DNA of 64,000 nt, from NCBI RefSeq assembly GCF_030846195.1, contig NZ_JAVCWH010000002.1, positions 62,001 to 126,000 on the forward strand. Direction: 5' to 3'. Positions 7,386 to 18,095 of the stretch are shown piece after piece; within the stretch, counting starts at the first letter, position 1, and each line of letters opens with the position of its first letter. A program made the position numbers and the translations under genes. Source of the stretch: Paracoccus yibinensis (GTDB lineage Bacteria; Pseudomonadota; Alphaproteobacteria; Rhodobacterales; Rhodobacteraceae). The notes beneath the pieces were generated by a model. The model was not told the DNA's origin. It did not search any database and worked only from the letters and a program-made list of their open reading frames with translations.

Positions 7386-9572
7386 TCAGCGCCGCCGCTT
7401 GGACCGCTTGTTGCCGCCGCGCTGCCCCGCCCTGCCTGCCGTGGACCGGCCAGAGGCTTTGACCGCCTCCTCGGCCGCCTCCTCGATCACGGACTGGCGC
7501 GCCAGGGGGTCGTCGGCAACGGCCAGTTCCACCGCCTCCAGCCGCTTGACCTCGTCGCGCAGGCGGGCCGCCTCCTCGAACTCCAGGTTCTCGGCGGCTT
7601 TGCGCATCTGGGCGCGCAGGGCGTCCAGATGGGCCTGAAGGTTCGCGCCGACCATCGGGCGGTCCACCCTGGTCGTGATCCGCGACTGGTCGGTATCGCC
7701 CTGCCACAGGCCCGCCAGCACATCCTCGACATTCTTGCGGACGGTCTGGGGGGTGATGCCATGCGCCTCGTTATAGGCCATCTGCTTCTGGCGGCGGCGT
7801 TCGGTTTCCGCCATGGCGCGTTCCATGCTGCCGGTGATGCTGTCGGCATAAAGGATCACGCGCCCGTCCACGTTCCGCGCGGCGCGGCCGATGGTCTGGA
7901 TCAGACTGGTTTCCGACCGCAGGAAGCCCTCCTTGTCGGCATCCAGGATCGCCACAAGGCCGCATTCGGGAATGTCCAACCCCTCGCGCAGCAGGTTGAT
8001 GCCCACCAGCACGTCAAAGGCGCCAAGGCGCAGGTCGCGCAGGATCTCGATCCGCTCGATCGTGTCGATGTCGCTGTGCATGTAGCGGATGCGGACGCCC
8101 TGTTCGTGGAAATATTCGGTCAGGTCCTCGGCCATGCGCTTGGTCAGCGTCGTGACCAGCGTGCGCAGGCCCGCCGCGCTGACCTTGCGGATTTCGTCCA
8201 GCAGGTCGTCCACCTGCATCTCGACCGGGCGGATCTCGATCTGCGGGTCCAGAAGGCCGGTGGGGCGGATGATCTGTTCGGTGAAGACGCCGCCGGTCTG
8301 GTCCATCTCCCACTGCGCAGGGGTGGCGCTGACGAAGACTGACTGGGGTCGCATGGCGTCCCATTCCTCGAACTTGAGCGGGCGGTTGTCCATGCAGCTT
8401 GGCAGCCGGAAGCCGTGTTCGGCCAGTGTGAACTTGCGCCGGAAGTCGCCGCGATACATGCCGCCGATCTGCGGCACCGACACGTGGGATTCGTCGGCAA
8501 AGACGATGGCGTTGTCGGGGATGAACTCGAACAGCGTGGGGGGCGGCTCGCCCGGCGCGCGGCCAGTCAGGTAGCGGGAATAGTTCTCGATCCCGTTGCA
8601 GACGCCTGTGGCCTCCAGCATCTCGAGGTCGAAGTTCGTGCGCTGCTCCAGACGCTGCGCTTCCAGCAGCTTGCCTTCGTCCACCAGTTGCTTCAGCCGG
8701 GTCTGCAGTTCCGCCTTGATGCCCTTGATCGCCTGCTGCAGCGTGGGGCGCGGCGTGACATAGTGGCTGTTGGCATAGATGCGGATCTGGCGGAAGTTGT
8801 CGGTCTTCTGCCCGGTCAGGGGATCGAATTCGGTGATCGCCTCAAGCTCGTTCCCGAAGAAGTCGAAGCGCCAGGCGCGATCCTCAAGGTGGGCGGGCCA
8901 GACCTCGACCACGTCGCCCTTCACCCGAAACCCACCCCGCTGGAACGCCGCGTCAAGGCGGCGGTATTGCTGCGCCACAAGCTGGGCGATGAATTCCCGC
9001 TGGTCATAGCTGTCGCCCACGACCATGTCCTGGGTCATGGCCGAATAGGTCTCGACCGAGCCGATGCCGTAGATGCAGGAGACGGAGGCCACAATGATCA
9101 CGTCGTCGCGCTCCAGCAGCGCCCGGGTGGCAGAGTGGCGCATCCGGTCGATGGCCTCGTTGATCTGCGATTCCTTCTCGATATAGGTGTCGGACCGGGG
9201 GACATAGGCCTCGGGCTGGTAATAGTCGTAGTAGCTGACGAAGTATTCGACCGCGTTGTCGGGGAAGAAGCCCTTGAATTCGCCATAAAGCTGGGCCGCC
9301 AGGGTCTTGTTGGGCGCCAGAATGATGGCCGGGCGCTGCGTCGCCTCGATCACCTTGGCCATGGTGAAGGTCTTGCCGGTGCCCGTCGCGCCCAGCAGCA
9401 CCTGGTCGCGTTCACCCGCCTGCACGCCCTGGGTCAGCTCGACGATGGCCGTCGGCTGGTCGCCCGCGGGCTGGAATTCGCTTTTCATGACGAAGCGCCG
9501 CCCGCCTTCCAGCTTGGGACGGGTGACTTCGATCGGACGCGCGACCGGCGCGTTGGTGTTGTTGTGACCCAT
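7386..9572 (-). CDS. uvrB: Excinuclease ABC subunit B (UvrB)
   Basis: Damage-verification helicase of nucleotide excision repair, loaded by UvrA and recruiting UvrC. The 728-residue product has Walker A GATGTGKT at 61-68 and the Tyr-rich beta-hairpin region [19 protein letters not shown] at about 115-133. Helicase motifs follow ([25 protein letters not shown]), then a C-terminal UVR motif ([19 protein letters not shown]) that binds UvrC. The tail is Arg/Lys-rich. GAAGG lies upstream of the chosen ATG. The gene ends 5 bases from the convergent kinase gene. No GTTC-N7-GTTC LexA box is visible in the upstream gap, unlike uvrA in this window. Confidence 0.97.
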   Translation of the reverse strand: MGHNNTNAPVARPIEVTRPKLEGGRRFVMKSEFQPAGDQPTAIVELTQGVQAGERDQVLLGATGTGKTFTMAKVIEATQRPAIILAPNKTLAAQLYGEFKGFFPDNAVEYFVSYYDYYQPEAYVPRSDTYIEKESQINEAIDRMRHSATRALLERDDVIIVASVSCIYGIGSVETYSAMTQDMVVGDSYDQREFIAQLVAQQYRRLDAAFQRGGFRVKGDVVEVWPAHLEDRAWRFDFFGNELEAITEFDPLTGQKTDNFRQIRIYANSHYVTPRPTLQQAIKGIKAELQTRLKQLVDEGKLLEAQRLEQRTNFDLEMLEATGVCNGIENYSRYLTGRAPGEPPPTLFEFIPDNAIVFADESHVSVPQIGGMYRGDFRRKFTLAEHGFRLPSCMDNRPLKFEEWDAMRPQSVFVSATPAQWEMDQTGGVFTEQIIRPTGLLDPQIEIRPVEMQVDDLLDEIRKVSAAGLRTLVTTLTKRMAEDLTEYFHEQGVRIRYMHSDIDTIERIEILRDLRLGAFDVLVGINLLREGLDIPECGLVAILDADKEGFLRSETSLIQTIGRAARNVDGRVILYADSITGSMERAMAETERRRQKQMAYNEAHGITPQTVRKNVEDVLAGLWQGDTDQSRITTRVDRPMVGANLQAHLDALRAQMRKAAENLEFEEAARLRDEVKRLEAVELAVADDPLARQSVIEEAAEEAVKASGRSTAGRAGQRGGNKRSKRRR

Positions 9573-9655
9573 CAGGCAACCTTCATGCGGCAGACTTCCA
9601 AGGTGTGTCGCCGCGCGCGAAAGTCAACCGGCTCTGATGACGGATTGCGGCAGCA

Positions 9656-9723
9656 GGGGGCGCTCGCGCCCCCTCTTGGCCTGCGGCCAATTCACCCCCT
9701 GAGGATATTTGGGTGAAGAAGAA
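9656..9723 (+). repeat. Intergenic GGATATTT repeat, copy 1
   Basis: A G/C hairpin (GGGGGCGCTCGCGCCCCC) is followed about 30 bases later by CCCCTGAGGATATTTGGGTG and an A/G-rich tail. The same layout occurs at 47909-47961 and, inverted, at 37147-37203. It fills most of the gap between the dadA-like stop and the uvrB start. Confidence 0.55.
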
Positions 9724-9730
9724 GCGGCGA

Positions 9731-10945
9731 TCACCGCTTGAAGCGGGCGGGTTGCAATTCCGGCCAGCCTTGGCCGCCGTTCATTTCGTCGGCCAGGATT
9801 TCCGCCGTGACCGGACCCAGGGTGAAACCCTGGTGCCCATGTCCGAAATGCGCCCAGAGATTCGGCTGGTCGGGCACGCGGCCGATCACCGGCAGCATGT
9901 CGGGGATGCAGGGGCGACGGCCGGTCCAGGGTTCGGCCTCGACAGGGGCGCCGATGTCGAACAGTTCCCGCGCGGCCTTTTCACCGTGCTTCAGTTGCGG
10001 CGGCGTCAGGCGCGGGTGGCTGGTCAGTTCGGCGGCGGTGGCGATGCGAAGGCCCCGCCGCATCGGCGACAGCACGACCGAGTTGCCGAAATCCGCGATC
10101 GGGTGATTGGGCGGCGTTTCCATGCGGTAATGGCGGTGATAGCCGCGCTTGAAGACCATCGGCACGGTCAGTCCGAAACGCTGCAGCAGCATGGGCGACC
10201 AGGGGCCAAGCGCCACGACCGCGTGTTCGGCCGTGTCATCCCCCACGCGCCAGCCGCTGCCTGTGCGTTGCAGGTCGCCTGCATCGGCATTGACGATCCG
10301 CCCGCCCTTCCGTTCGAACAGCGCCGCATAGGCCGCCACCAGCCCGCCCGGATCGGAGCAGGTCCAGGCGTCGGCCCAATGGGTCGCGCCCTCGACCTCG
10401 ATCCTGATGGCGGGTTCCAGGGCGCGCAGGGCGCGGCCGTCCATCAGCTTGGCCTCGACCCCGAATTCGTCCAGGAACCGCTTGGCCGTGACGCGGGCCT
10501 TTTCCATGCGGGCGGGGGTGCGATGCACCTCGATATAGCCGTCGCGGCGGATGATGTTGTCGGCGCCCGCCGCCTGAACCAAGGGCGCGTGGCGTTCGGT
10601 CGATTGGCGGATCAGCTTGCCCCAGGTCTGGGTCGCCCGGCGATGTCCCGCAGGCAGCGAATTGACCGCATAGGTCCAGACCGCGCCCAGTTGCGACACA
10701 AGGCCGGGCAGATTCCATTTGACGTCGTAACCCATTCCCAGGGCAATCTGGATCAGCGCGGCAGGGGCCAGAGGCATGGCATAGGGTTCGACCGCCTCGG
10801 TCTGGATCAGGCCCGCATTGCCATAACTGGTTTCCCGCCCCGGCACGCCGCGTTCGATGATGGTGACCTGATGCCCGCGGGCCTGCAGCGCCAGCCCGGT
10901 GGTGACGCCAACCATGCCCGCGCCCAGAACCAGAATCTCTGTCAT
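9731..10945 (-). CDS. FAD-dependent D-amino acid dehydrogenase-like oxidoreductase (DadA family)
   Basis: Predicted flavoprotein of 404 residues in the DAO superfamily. The N-terminal dinucleotide-binding motif is VLGAGMVGVTTG (about 5-16), with the acidic residue closing the fold in VTIIERG. The segment GRETSYGNAGLI resembles DadA, which oxidises D-amino acids to 2-oxo acids and passes electrons to the respiratory chain. Near the C-terminus, PWTGRRPCIPDMLPVIGR and HGHQGFTLGP complete the FAD site. The gene stands alone between sufS and uvrB, so context gives no substrate. Sarcosine or other secondary amine oxidases are alternatives. Confidence 0.8.
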   Translation of the reverse strand: MTEILVLGAGMVGVTTGLALQARGHQVTIIERGVPGRETSYGNAGLIQTEAVEPYAMPLAPAALIQIALGMGYDVKWNLPGLVSQLGAVWTYAVNSLPAGHRRATQTWGKLIRQSTERHAPLVQAAGADNIIRRDGYIEVHRTPARMEKARVTAKRFLDEFGVEAKLMDGRALRALEPAIRIEVEGATHWADAWTCSDPGGLVAAYAALFERKGGRIVNADAGDLQRTGSGWRVGDDTAEHAVVALGPWSPMLLQRFGLTVPMVFKRGYHRHYRMETPPNHPIADFGNSVVLSPMRRGLRIATAAELTSHPRLTPPQLKHGEKAARELFDIGAPVEAEPWTGRRPCIPDMLPVIGRVPDQPNLWAHFGHGHQGFTLGPVTAEILADEMNGGQGWPELQPARFKR

Positions 10946-11010
10946 ATTCGTCCCCCGTCCGGCGAATTTCGGACAGGGATGCAGACATTCGGTGCTCAGA
11001 CAAGACGATC

Positions 11011-11027
11011 TTCGGCGACCCGCCGAA
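11011..11027 (-). terminator. Possible hairpin terminator after sufS
   Basis: A 7-bp perfect stem (TTCGGCG/CGCCGAA, 3-base loop) lies 13-29 bases beyond the sufS stop on the minus strand. No clear T-run follows, so it may only be an RNA-stabilising hairpin. Confidence 0.35.
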
Positions 11028-11039
11028 ACTTTGCAAGAT

Positions 11040-12251
11040 TCAGGCGAAAAGTTCTCGGCAGAAGGTCAATCCTTCGACCAAGGAGTCCACTTCCTGCTTG
11101 GTATTGTACATGGCAAAGGACGCCCGCGCGCTTGCGGTGACGCCGAAGAATTCCATCAGCGGCATGGCGCAATGGCTGCCGGCACGCACCGCAATGCCGC
11201 GCTTGTCCAGGATGGTGGACAGATCGTGGGCATGGGCGCCCTGCATGGTCATGGAAAAGATCGCGCCCTTGTCCGGCGCGTCGCCCTGGACCTGCAGCCA
11301 GTTCAGGCTGCGCAGACGGTCGCGGGCATAGTCGCGCAGACCGCGTTCATGGGCGGCGATGTTCTCCATCCCCAGGTCCATCATGTATTCCAGCGCCGCG
11401 CCCAGGCCGATCTGGTTGACGATGCCCGGGGTGCCCGCCTCGAAGCGCAGGGGCGGGTCGGCGTATTCGACCGCGTCGCGCGCCACGGTGCGGATCATGT
11501 CGCCGCCGCCCAGGAAGGGGCGCATCTCGGCCTGCCGTTCGCGGCGGATCCACATCGCGCCGGAACCTGAAGGCCCGTAAAGCTTGTGACCGGTGACGCA
11601 GTAGAAATCCACGCCAAGCGCCGCCAGATCGACCGGCATATGCACCGCTGCCTGGCTTCCATCGGCGAGGACGGGCACATCGGTGCCGCGCGCAATGGCC
11701 CCGATATCGACAACGGTGCCGGTCACGTTCGACATATGCGTGACGGCGATGAGCTTCGTCCTTGGCCCCACTGCAGCCAACACCTTTTCGGGCGGTAACG
11801 ACCCATCGGGTTCGGGTTCGACCCATTTCAGCACCACCCCCTGCCGTTCGCGCAGGAAATGCCAGGGGACGATGTTGGCGTGATGTTCCAGGACCGACAG
11901 CACGATCTCGTCCCCCGCCTGCAAGCGGGGCGCGGCCCAGCCATAGCTGACCAGGTTGATCCCCTCGGTCGATCCGCTGGTGAAGATCACCTCGTCCTCG
12001 TGCGGGGCGTTCAGGAAGCGGGCGATGATCGCGCGGACGCGTTCATAGTTGTCGGTCGCCAGGTTCGACAGGAAATGCAGGCCGCGATGGACGTTGGCGT
12101 ATTCGCCTTCATAGGCGCGGGTGATCGCGTCTATGACCTGGCGCGGCTTTTGCGCGCTGGCGCCGCTGTCCAGATAAACCAGGGGTCGGTTGTTGACCTG
12201 CCGCGACAGGATCGGGAAATCGGCACGGACGGCATCGACGTCAAAGCTCAT
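11040..12251 (-). CDS. sufS: Cysteine desulfurase SufS
   Basis: PLP enzyme that removes sulfur from cysteine as a persulfide for Fe-S cluster assembly on SufBCD. The 403-residue product has PLP-lysine Lys223 (VTGHKLYGPSGSG), the His-rich SVLEHHANIVPWH segment and catalytic Cys361 in RAGSHCAMPLMEF, the group II (SufS) form. The start MSFDVDAVRADFPIL overlaps the preceding YIP1 gene by ATGA, so it is translationally coupled to the suf block. A longer in-frame reading upstream only overlaps the YIP1 gene. It is the last gene of the suf operon. Confidence 0.96.
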   Translation of the reverse strand: MSFDVDAVRADFPILSRQVNNRPLVYLDSGASAQKPRQVIDAITRAYEGEYANVHRGLHFLSNLATDNYERVRAIIARFLNAPHEDEVIFTSGSTEGINLVSYGWAAPRLQAGDEIVLSVLEHHANIVPWHFLRERQGVVLKWVEPEPDGSLPPEKVLAAVGPRTKLIAVTHMSNVTGTVVDIGAIARGTDVPVLADGSQAAVHMPVDLAALGVDFYCVTGHKLYGPSGSGAMWIRRERQAEMRPFLGGGDMIRTVARDAVEYADPPLRFEAGTPGIVNQIGLGAALEYMMDLGMENIAAHERGLRDYARDRLRSLNWLQVQGDAPDKGAIFSMTMQGAHAHDLSTILDKRGIAVRAGSHCAMPLMEFFGVTASARASFAMYNTKQEVDSLVEGLTFCRELFA

Positions 12252-12841
12252 TGCGGCATCTCCGGCAGGATTCCAAGGGCGGCAGCGATCAGCGACAGCA
12301 CGAAGCCCGCCACGAAGGCGGTTCCGATCAGGCCAAGGGCGACCTTGGCGCTGCTGCGGAAACCGTGCAGCGCCTTGGTGAACTGCACGGTGAGCCACAG
12401 GAACAGGACGAGCGCCGCCACCCCCAGCATACCTGCGACGCCGGGCAGGACCAGCGAGACCACCAACTGGACGGCCTGGACCACAAGCAGCAGAACCTCG
12501 ATCCAGACGGTGAGCAGCAGCGCATCCTCGAACCGGCCATGGCCGCCGAACATACGACCGACCCCGGACATCAGCCCCGCCGCCAGCACGATCGCACCAA
12601 GCTGCATCAGGGCCAGAACCATCGGCTGCTGGCTGAGGATCACGACCTGGGTTCCATCCGGCGCCGGCGTGCTGAACAGCACCGCCGCCAACGAGGCGAG
12701 CAGCGCCGACAGCGACACTGCAGCCAAAAGCGCCATCCAGCGGGCCTGGATCGGCCACCCCTGCCCCATCAGCGTATGTGCCGCCGCGTTTGGATTGCGG
12801 AACGACAGGCCGACCAGGGCCTTGAAGTCGTCGAAAGTCAT
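12248..12841 (-). CDS. YIP1 family membrane protein in the suf operon
   Basis: Integral membrane protein of 197 residues with about five hydrophobic helices after a short N-terminal soluble part (MTFDDFKALVGLSFRNPNAA). The pattern, including RFEDALLLTVWIEVLLLVVQ, fits the YIP1 domain family. Start and stop each overlap a neighbour by ATGA, tying it to the second YIP1-like gene upstream and to sufS downstream. Its role is unknown; the tight linkage suggests membrane association or support of Fe-S assembly, but that is inference. Confidence 0.75.
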   Translation of the reverse strand: MTFDDFKALVGLSFRNPNAAAHTLMGQGWPIQARWMALLAAVSLSALLASLAAVLFSTPAPDGTQVVILSQQPMVLALMQLGAIVLAAGLMSGVGRMFGGHGRFEDALLLTVWIEVLLLVVQAVQLVVSLVLPGVAGMLGVAALVLFLWLTVQFTKALHGFRSSAKVALGLIGTAFVAGFVLSLIAAALGILPEMPQ

Positions 12842-13356
12842 CTTCGCCTCGCCAGAGTTGATATTCCGACGCCCCAGATCACCAGAAAACCGATGCCGCA
12901 AACCGCCTGGGCCAGGGCCAGGCCCGGCCCCTGCCCGACCAGACCCGCGACCAGACCCGCCAGCAGCATCGCGGGCGCCACGGCCAGCAAGGCCCAGAAC
13001 AGCGCCAGACGCGAATTCTCGGGCGAAAGGCGCCAGGGGGTCAGACGCGACAGTCCCGCAACCAGCGCGGCAAGGGCATAGGCCAGAATAGGCATCATGA
13101 ACATCACGCCCAGAAGCGCACCACCCATGCGGGCTTGGAACGGGACGGAAGGGTCAAGCTGCGCCAGCCGCGCATTGGAAGGTGCCTGCGCGATCAGGAA
13201 GATCAGCATCGCGGCCATCAGCACGGCCAGCTTCGTGCCCTCCGACATGTCGGAAAGGCCCCGCACCACCCGGCGCGGGGCCACCCAGCTTTGCAGCACC
13301 CGGGGAACGATGCCCGCGGGCGCCGCCCTTACTGAACCGCGTTGAGGGTCAGCCAC
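12838..13356 (-). CDS. YIP1-like membrane protein in the suf operon
   Basis: Small membrane protein with about four hydrophobic helices, similar in layout to the next gene downstream. The conserved-looking N-terminus is LQSWVAPRRVVRGLSDMSEG. The ATG at 13356 lies inside the end of sufD (28-base overlap). A GTG at 13299 that starts just before LQSW is an equally good or better start, giving 153 residues. It ends with an ATGA overlap onto the other YIP1 gene. Two adjacent YIP1-type genes between sufD and sufS suggest a duplicated or paired membrane component. Function unknown. Confidence 0.65.
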   Translation of the reverse strand: MADPQRGSVRAAPAGIVPRVLQSWVAPRRVVRGLSDMSEGTKLAVLMAAMLIFLIAQAPSNARLAQLDPSVPFQARMGGALLGVMFMMPILAYALAALVAGLSRLTPWRLSPENSRLALFWALLAVAPAMLLAGLVAGLVGQGPGLALAQAVCGIGFLVIWGVGISTLARRR

Positions 13357-14659
13357 AGGTCCAGCCGTTCATAGATGCAGTCGCGGATCGCCTCATCCTC
13401 GATTTCCGCCAGGGCGTCGGCAAGGAAGGACAGGACCAGGAACACGATGGCCCGTTCCCGCGGCACGCCCCGAGAGCGGAGATAGAACAACGCTTCCTCG
13501 TCGATCGCGCCGGTGGTCGAGCCGTGCGAACATTTCACGTCGTCGGCATAGATCTCCAGCTCGGGCTTGGCCAGGAACTGGCTGCGTTCGTCCAGCAGCA
13601 GCGCCTGGCTGATCTGATAGCCGTCGGTCTTCTGCGCGCCGGGCTTGACCAGGATCTTGCCCTGGAAGACGCCCTCGGCCCCGTTCTTCAGGACCTTCTT
13701 GAAGACCTGCCGGCTTTCGCAGCGTTCGGCCCCGTGGGTGATGAAGACGGTGTCGTCCTGATGGAACGGCGCGACCCCGCCGTCGCCCAGAACGGCGGCG
13801 GCAATATGGGCCACGGCATCGTCGCCCGCGATGTCGATCACCGCCTCGTTGCGCATGACGGTGCCGTTGACCGACAGGGTGAAGGACTTGAACTGCGCCT
13901 TCGCGGCGACGCGGGCGAAGATGTGGCCGATGCCCACCTTGGCCTCGATCGCGCGTTTCGAGGCGACATGATGGAACACCGCGCCCTCGGCCAGATCGAC
14001 CTCGATCATGCCGTTCGAACGGGCACCAGCCATGCCGGTTTCCAGCAGCGTCAGCTCGGCCCCGGTTTCGACCCGGATCACGTGATGCCACATCGCATCC
14101 GCCTTGTCCGAGGCGCGGCGGTGCACGACATGGATGGGCTTCGACGGCTTTGCGGTCACGCGGATCAGCAGCCCGTCCTGGGCCGCCGCCGTGTTCAGCA
14201 CCGCAAAGGGACGGCGGACGGGATGCTGGCCCGCGGCCTCGAGCTTGCCGTAAAGATCGGCGGCCCAGTTCGCGTCGTCGGCCTTGGCCAGGGTGGTGAT
14301 CTCGACCCCCTCAAGCGCCAGGTCGTCGGACGCCGCCTCGTCGAAGGCGCCATCCACAAAGACCAGCGTCAGCCGGTCCAGCGTCTCGAACAGCGGGGTC
14401 GCCTGTTCTTGCGGGACGGGAATGGCCGTGGCCTCGGGGGCGTTGAAGGGACGCGGATCGGTATAGCGCCAGTATTCGTCGCGCGGACCGGGCAGACCCA
14501 TGTCCTGCAGGCGCGCCAGGGCGTCGCGGCGCGCAGCGGCGGCAAAGCCGCCCTGCGGCAGCGTCAATGCCGCAAGCCGCGCGTCAAGGGCGCCGGCCGG
14601 CTTCGGCGTGCCCTCGACCGTCGGGGTGTGGTCCTTCGCCTGGACTGCGGTGTCCGCCA

Positions 14660-14660
<1 letters not shown>
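13329..14660 (-). CDS. sufD: Fe-S cluster assembly protein SufD
   Basis: Scaffold partner of SufB and SufC in the SufBCD complex, involved in iron entry and cluster assembly in the cytoplasm. The 443-residue product shows the family C-terminal core, including KCSHGSTTGAIDEEALFYL and RSRGVPRERAIVFLVLSFL, read from its own sequence with the conserved His at HGSTTG. The start overlaps the sufC stop by one base (TGATG). The N-terminal half is variable, as is usual for SufD. Order sufB-sufC-sufD is canonical. Confidence 0.95.
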
Positions 14661-15415
<755 letters not shown>

Positions 15416-15440
15416 CTTTTCCTCATCAGATGGTGGCGGC

Positions 15441-15460
15441 GGTGCCGAAGCCACGGCACC
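15441..15460 (-). promoter_or_regulatory. Hairpin between sufB and sufC
   Basis: GGTGCCG and CGGCACC form a 7-bp stem with a 6-base loop in the 66-base sufB-sufC spacer, about 25 bases before the sufC start. It has no T-run. It could stabilise or process the polycistronic mRNA. The rest of the block is overlapped or closely packed, so the spacer stands out. Confidence 0.35.
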
Positions 15461-15481
15461 ATCATCAAATCCTTCGCGGCC

Positions 15482-17026
15482 TTAGCCGACCGAACCTTCC
15501 AGCGAAATGGCGACCAGCGACTGCGCCTCCATGGCGAATTCCATCGGCAGCGCCTGCAGGACCTCGCGGCAGAAGCCGTTGACGACCAGGGCCACGGCCT
15601 CTTCCTCGTCCATGCCGCGCTGGCGGCAATAGAACAGCTGGTCGTCATCGACCTTGCTGGTCGTCGCCTCGTGCTCGACGCGGCTCGAGGTGTTCTTCAC
15701 CTCGATATAGGGCACGGTATGGGCGCCGCACTGGTCGCCGATCAGCAGGCTGTCGCACTGGGTATAGTTGCGGCTGTTGGTGGCGCGCGGATGCATCGTC
15801 ACCAGCCCGCGATAGGTGTTCTGCGCGCGGCCCGCCGAGATCCCCTTGGACACGATGCGCGACCGGGTGTTGCGGCCAAGATGGATCATCTTGGTGCCTG
15901 TATCGGCCTGCTGCATGTTGTTGGCGATGGCGATCGAATAGAACTCGCCCTGGGACTCGTCACCCCGCAGGATGCAGGACGGATATTTCCAGGTGATCGC
16001 CGACCCGGTTTCCACCTGCGTCCACATCACCTTGGCGCGGGCCTCGCGGCAGTCGGCGCGCTTGGTGACGAAGTTGTAGATGCCGCCGCGGCCTTCCTCG
16101 TCGCCCGGATACCAGTTCTGGACGGTCGAGTATTTCACCTCGGCATCTTCCAGCACGACGATTTCCACCACCGCCGCGTGAAGCTGATGCGTGTCACGCT
16201 TGGGCGCGGTGCAGCCTTCCAGATAGCTGACGTAAGACCCCTTGTCGGCGATGATCAGCGTACGCTCGAACTGCCCGGTGTTTTCCGCGTTGATGCGGAA
16301 ATAGGTGGACAGTTCCATCGGGCATTTCACGCCCTTGGGGACATAGACGAAGCTGCCGTCCGAAAAGACCGCGCTGTTCAGCGTCGCGAAATAGTTGTCG
16401 GACTGCGGCACGACGCTGCCCAGGTATTTCTTGACCAGCTCGGGATGCTCGCGGATCGCTTCGCTGATCGAACAGAAGATCACGCCGGCCTTGGCCAGTT
16501 CGTCCTTGAAGGTGGTCCCGACGGACACCGAATCGAAGACGGCATCGACGGCGACCCGGCGCCCTTCGGTGGCCGCGACCGCCATGTCCACGCCGGGCGA
16601 CGGCAAGGCGCCCTCGACCCCTGCCAGGATCATCTGTTCCTTCAGCGGAATGCCCAGCTTCTCATAGGTCGCCAGCAGCTTGGGATCGACCTCGTCCAGG
16701 GACTTGGGCTTCACTTCCATGCTTTTCGGGCGGGCATAGTAATACTGGTCCTGATAATCGATCTCGGGATAATTCAGCATTGCCCATTTCGGTTCGGTCA
16801 TGGTCAGCCAGCGGCGATAGGCTTCCAGGCGCCATTCCAGCATCCATTCCGGTTCGCTGTTCTTCTGCGAGATCAGGCGGACGATATCTTCGTTCAGCCC
16901 CATAGGGGCATAGTCCATCTCGATCTCGGTATCCCAGCCGTATTTATAGCTGCCCATGCTTTGCACGGTCTCGACCGTTTCGCGGTCAACGCCCTCGCGC
17001 ACATCAAGATCGGTGGTTGCAGTCAT
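15482..17026 (-). CDS. sufB: Fe-S cluster assembly protein SufB
   Basis: Main scaffold subunit of SufBCD, where the nascent cluster forms. The 514-residue product contains the conserved core [40 protein letters not shown] and [20 protein letters not shown], the last including the cluster-binding Glu/His region near the C-terminus. The ATG before TATTDLDV is chosen because AGGAAGGACAAAGG lies directly upstream; the in-frame extension lacks homology. It starts 31 bases after the NifS-like desulfurase gene, in the same operon. Confidence 0.97.
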   Translation of the reverse strand: MTATTDLDVREGVDRETVETVQSMGSYKYGWDTEIEMDYAPMGLNEDIVRLISQKNSEPEWMLEWRLEAYRRWLTMTEPKWAMLNYPEIDYQDQYYYARPKSMEVKPKSLDEVDPKLLATYEKLGIPLKEQMILAGVEGALPSPGVDMAVAATEGRRVAVDAVFDSVSVGTTFKDELAKAGVIFCSISEAIREHPELVKKYLGSVVPQSDNYFATLNSAVFSDGSFVYVPKGVKCPMELSTYFRINAENTGQFERTLIIADKGSYVSYLEGCTAPKRDTHQLHAAVVEIVVLEDAEVKYSTVQNWYPGDEEGRGGIYNFVTKRADCREARAKVMWTQVETGSAITWKYPSCILRGDESQGEFYSIAIANNMQQADTGTKMIHLGRNTRSRIVSKGISAGRAQNTYRGLVTMHPRATNSRNYTQCDSLLIGDQCGAHTVPYIEVKNTSSRVEHEATTSKVDDDQLFYCRQRGMDEEEAVALVVNGFCREVLQALPMEFAMEAQSLVAISLEGSVG

Positions 17027-17057
17027 CCTTTGTCCTTCCTCGGGCCTGGCCTGTCGC

Positions 17058-18095
17058 CTAGCCGTTCCGTTCGCGCCAGCGTGAATACGCGCTTTCCCAC
17101 GCATCCGCAAATCGGTTCACCTGATCGTCGCCCGTAGCCGGGCTTATCGAGATCCGAATTGCCGATTGCGCGGCCTTGTCGTCGAAACCCATGGCCTGCA
17201 AAACCCCGCTGGCCCGAACCTTGCCCGACGAACAGGCCGACCCCGCCGAAATCGCAAAGCCCGCCAGATCCATCTGCACGACCTGGGTTTCACCCTTCCA
17301 GCCCGATGTAAGAAGACAGGTCGTGTTCGGCAAGCGCTTCGCGCCCTTTCCGGCGACGATTGTGCCGGGCAGCGACAGCAGCCGATCCTCCAGCGCGTCG
17401 CGGCGGGCGGCGACCTCGTCCCACAGGCCAGCCTCCAGTTCCTTTTGCGCCGCAGTGGCCGCCGCCGCAAAGCCGAGGATGCCCAGGAAGTTCTCGGTCC
17501 CGCCCCGGCGGCCCCCTTCCTGGCCCCCGCCCCGGATCATCGCCTCGACATCGGTGCCGCGTTTCACGATCAGCGCGCCGATGCCCTTGGGCCCGCCCAG
17601 CTTGTGCGCGCTGACAAAGCCTGCAGTGATCCCCAGCCAGTTGAAGGCGAAGGGGATCTTGCCGAAGGCCTGCGTCAGGTCGCTGGACGCCAGCCCTTCG
17701 GGCAAGGCCTGGATCACGCCGGTTTCATTGTTGGCCAGTTGCAGGCTGGCATTCGCGGGATCGGGCACGGTGACGATGCCGTCGCCATCCACCGCCAGAT
17801 CCTGTTCGCACCAGACCTTGATCGCACTGTGTTCGACCGGCGCGCAATGGGCGCCGCTGCCCGCCAGCATCATGGCCGCAGCCTCGGTCGTGCCCGAGGT
17901 GAAGATCACATCCGCGCCTTCCGCACCCAAGGCAGCCGCGATCTGCTCGCGCGCGCGCTCCATCGCCATCTTGGCCGCGCGCCCCTCGGTATGGACGGAT
18001 GACGGGTTGCCCACGATTTCCATCCCGCCGCGCATCGCGGCCTTCGCTTCCTCGCGCAGGGGGGTGGTGGCGTTCCAGTCCAGATAGGTTCTCAT
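17058..18095 (-). CDS. NifS/IscS-like cysteine desulfurase
   Basis: Class V PLP aminotransferase-fold enzyme of 345 residues, a second cysteine desulfurase in the suf block. The PLP lysine is Lys165 ([11 protein letters not shown]) and the catalytic cysteine is Cys288 in [14 protein letters not shown], the flexible-loop (group I, NifS/IscS) form, unlike SufS downstream. The cofactor-nitrogen Asp sits in DLTQAFGK. The start overlaps the coaBC stop by ATGA. It is shorter than IscS (about 400) because the C-terminus ends soon after the family core. It probably feeds sulfur to the same SufBCD scaffold or to tRNA thiolation. Context favours Suf. Confidence 0.88.
   Translation of the reverse strand: MRTYLDWNATTPLREEAKAAMRGGMEIVGNPSSVHTEGRAAKMAMERAREQIAAALGAEGADVIFTSGTTEAAAMMLAGSGAHCAPVEHSAIKVWCEQDLAVDGDGIVTVPDPANASLQLANNETGVIQALPEGLASSDLTQAFGKIPFAFNWLGITAGFVSAHKLGGPKGIGALIVKRGTDVEAMIRGGGQEGGRRGGTENFLGILGFAAAATAAQKELEAGLWDEVAARRDALEDRLLSLPGTIVAGKGAKRLPNTTCLLTSGWKGETQVVQMDLAGFAISAGSACSSGKVRASGVLQAMGFDDKAAQSAIRISISPATGDDQVNRFADAWESAYSRWRERNG

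Noticed and set aside
9573..9730. LexA box upstream of uvrB
   Set aside because: No GTTC-N7-GTTC or GAAC-N7-GAAC occurs in the gap.
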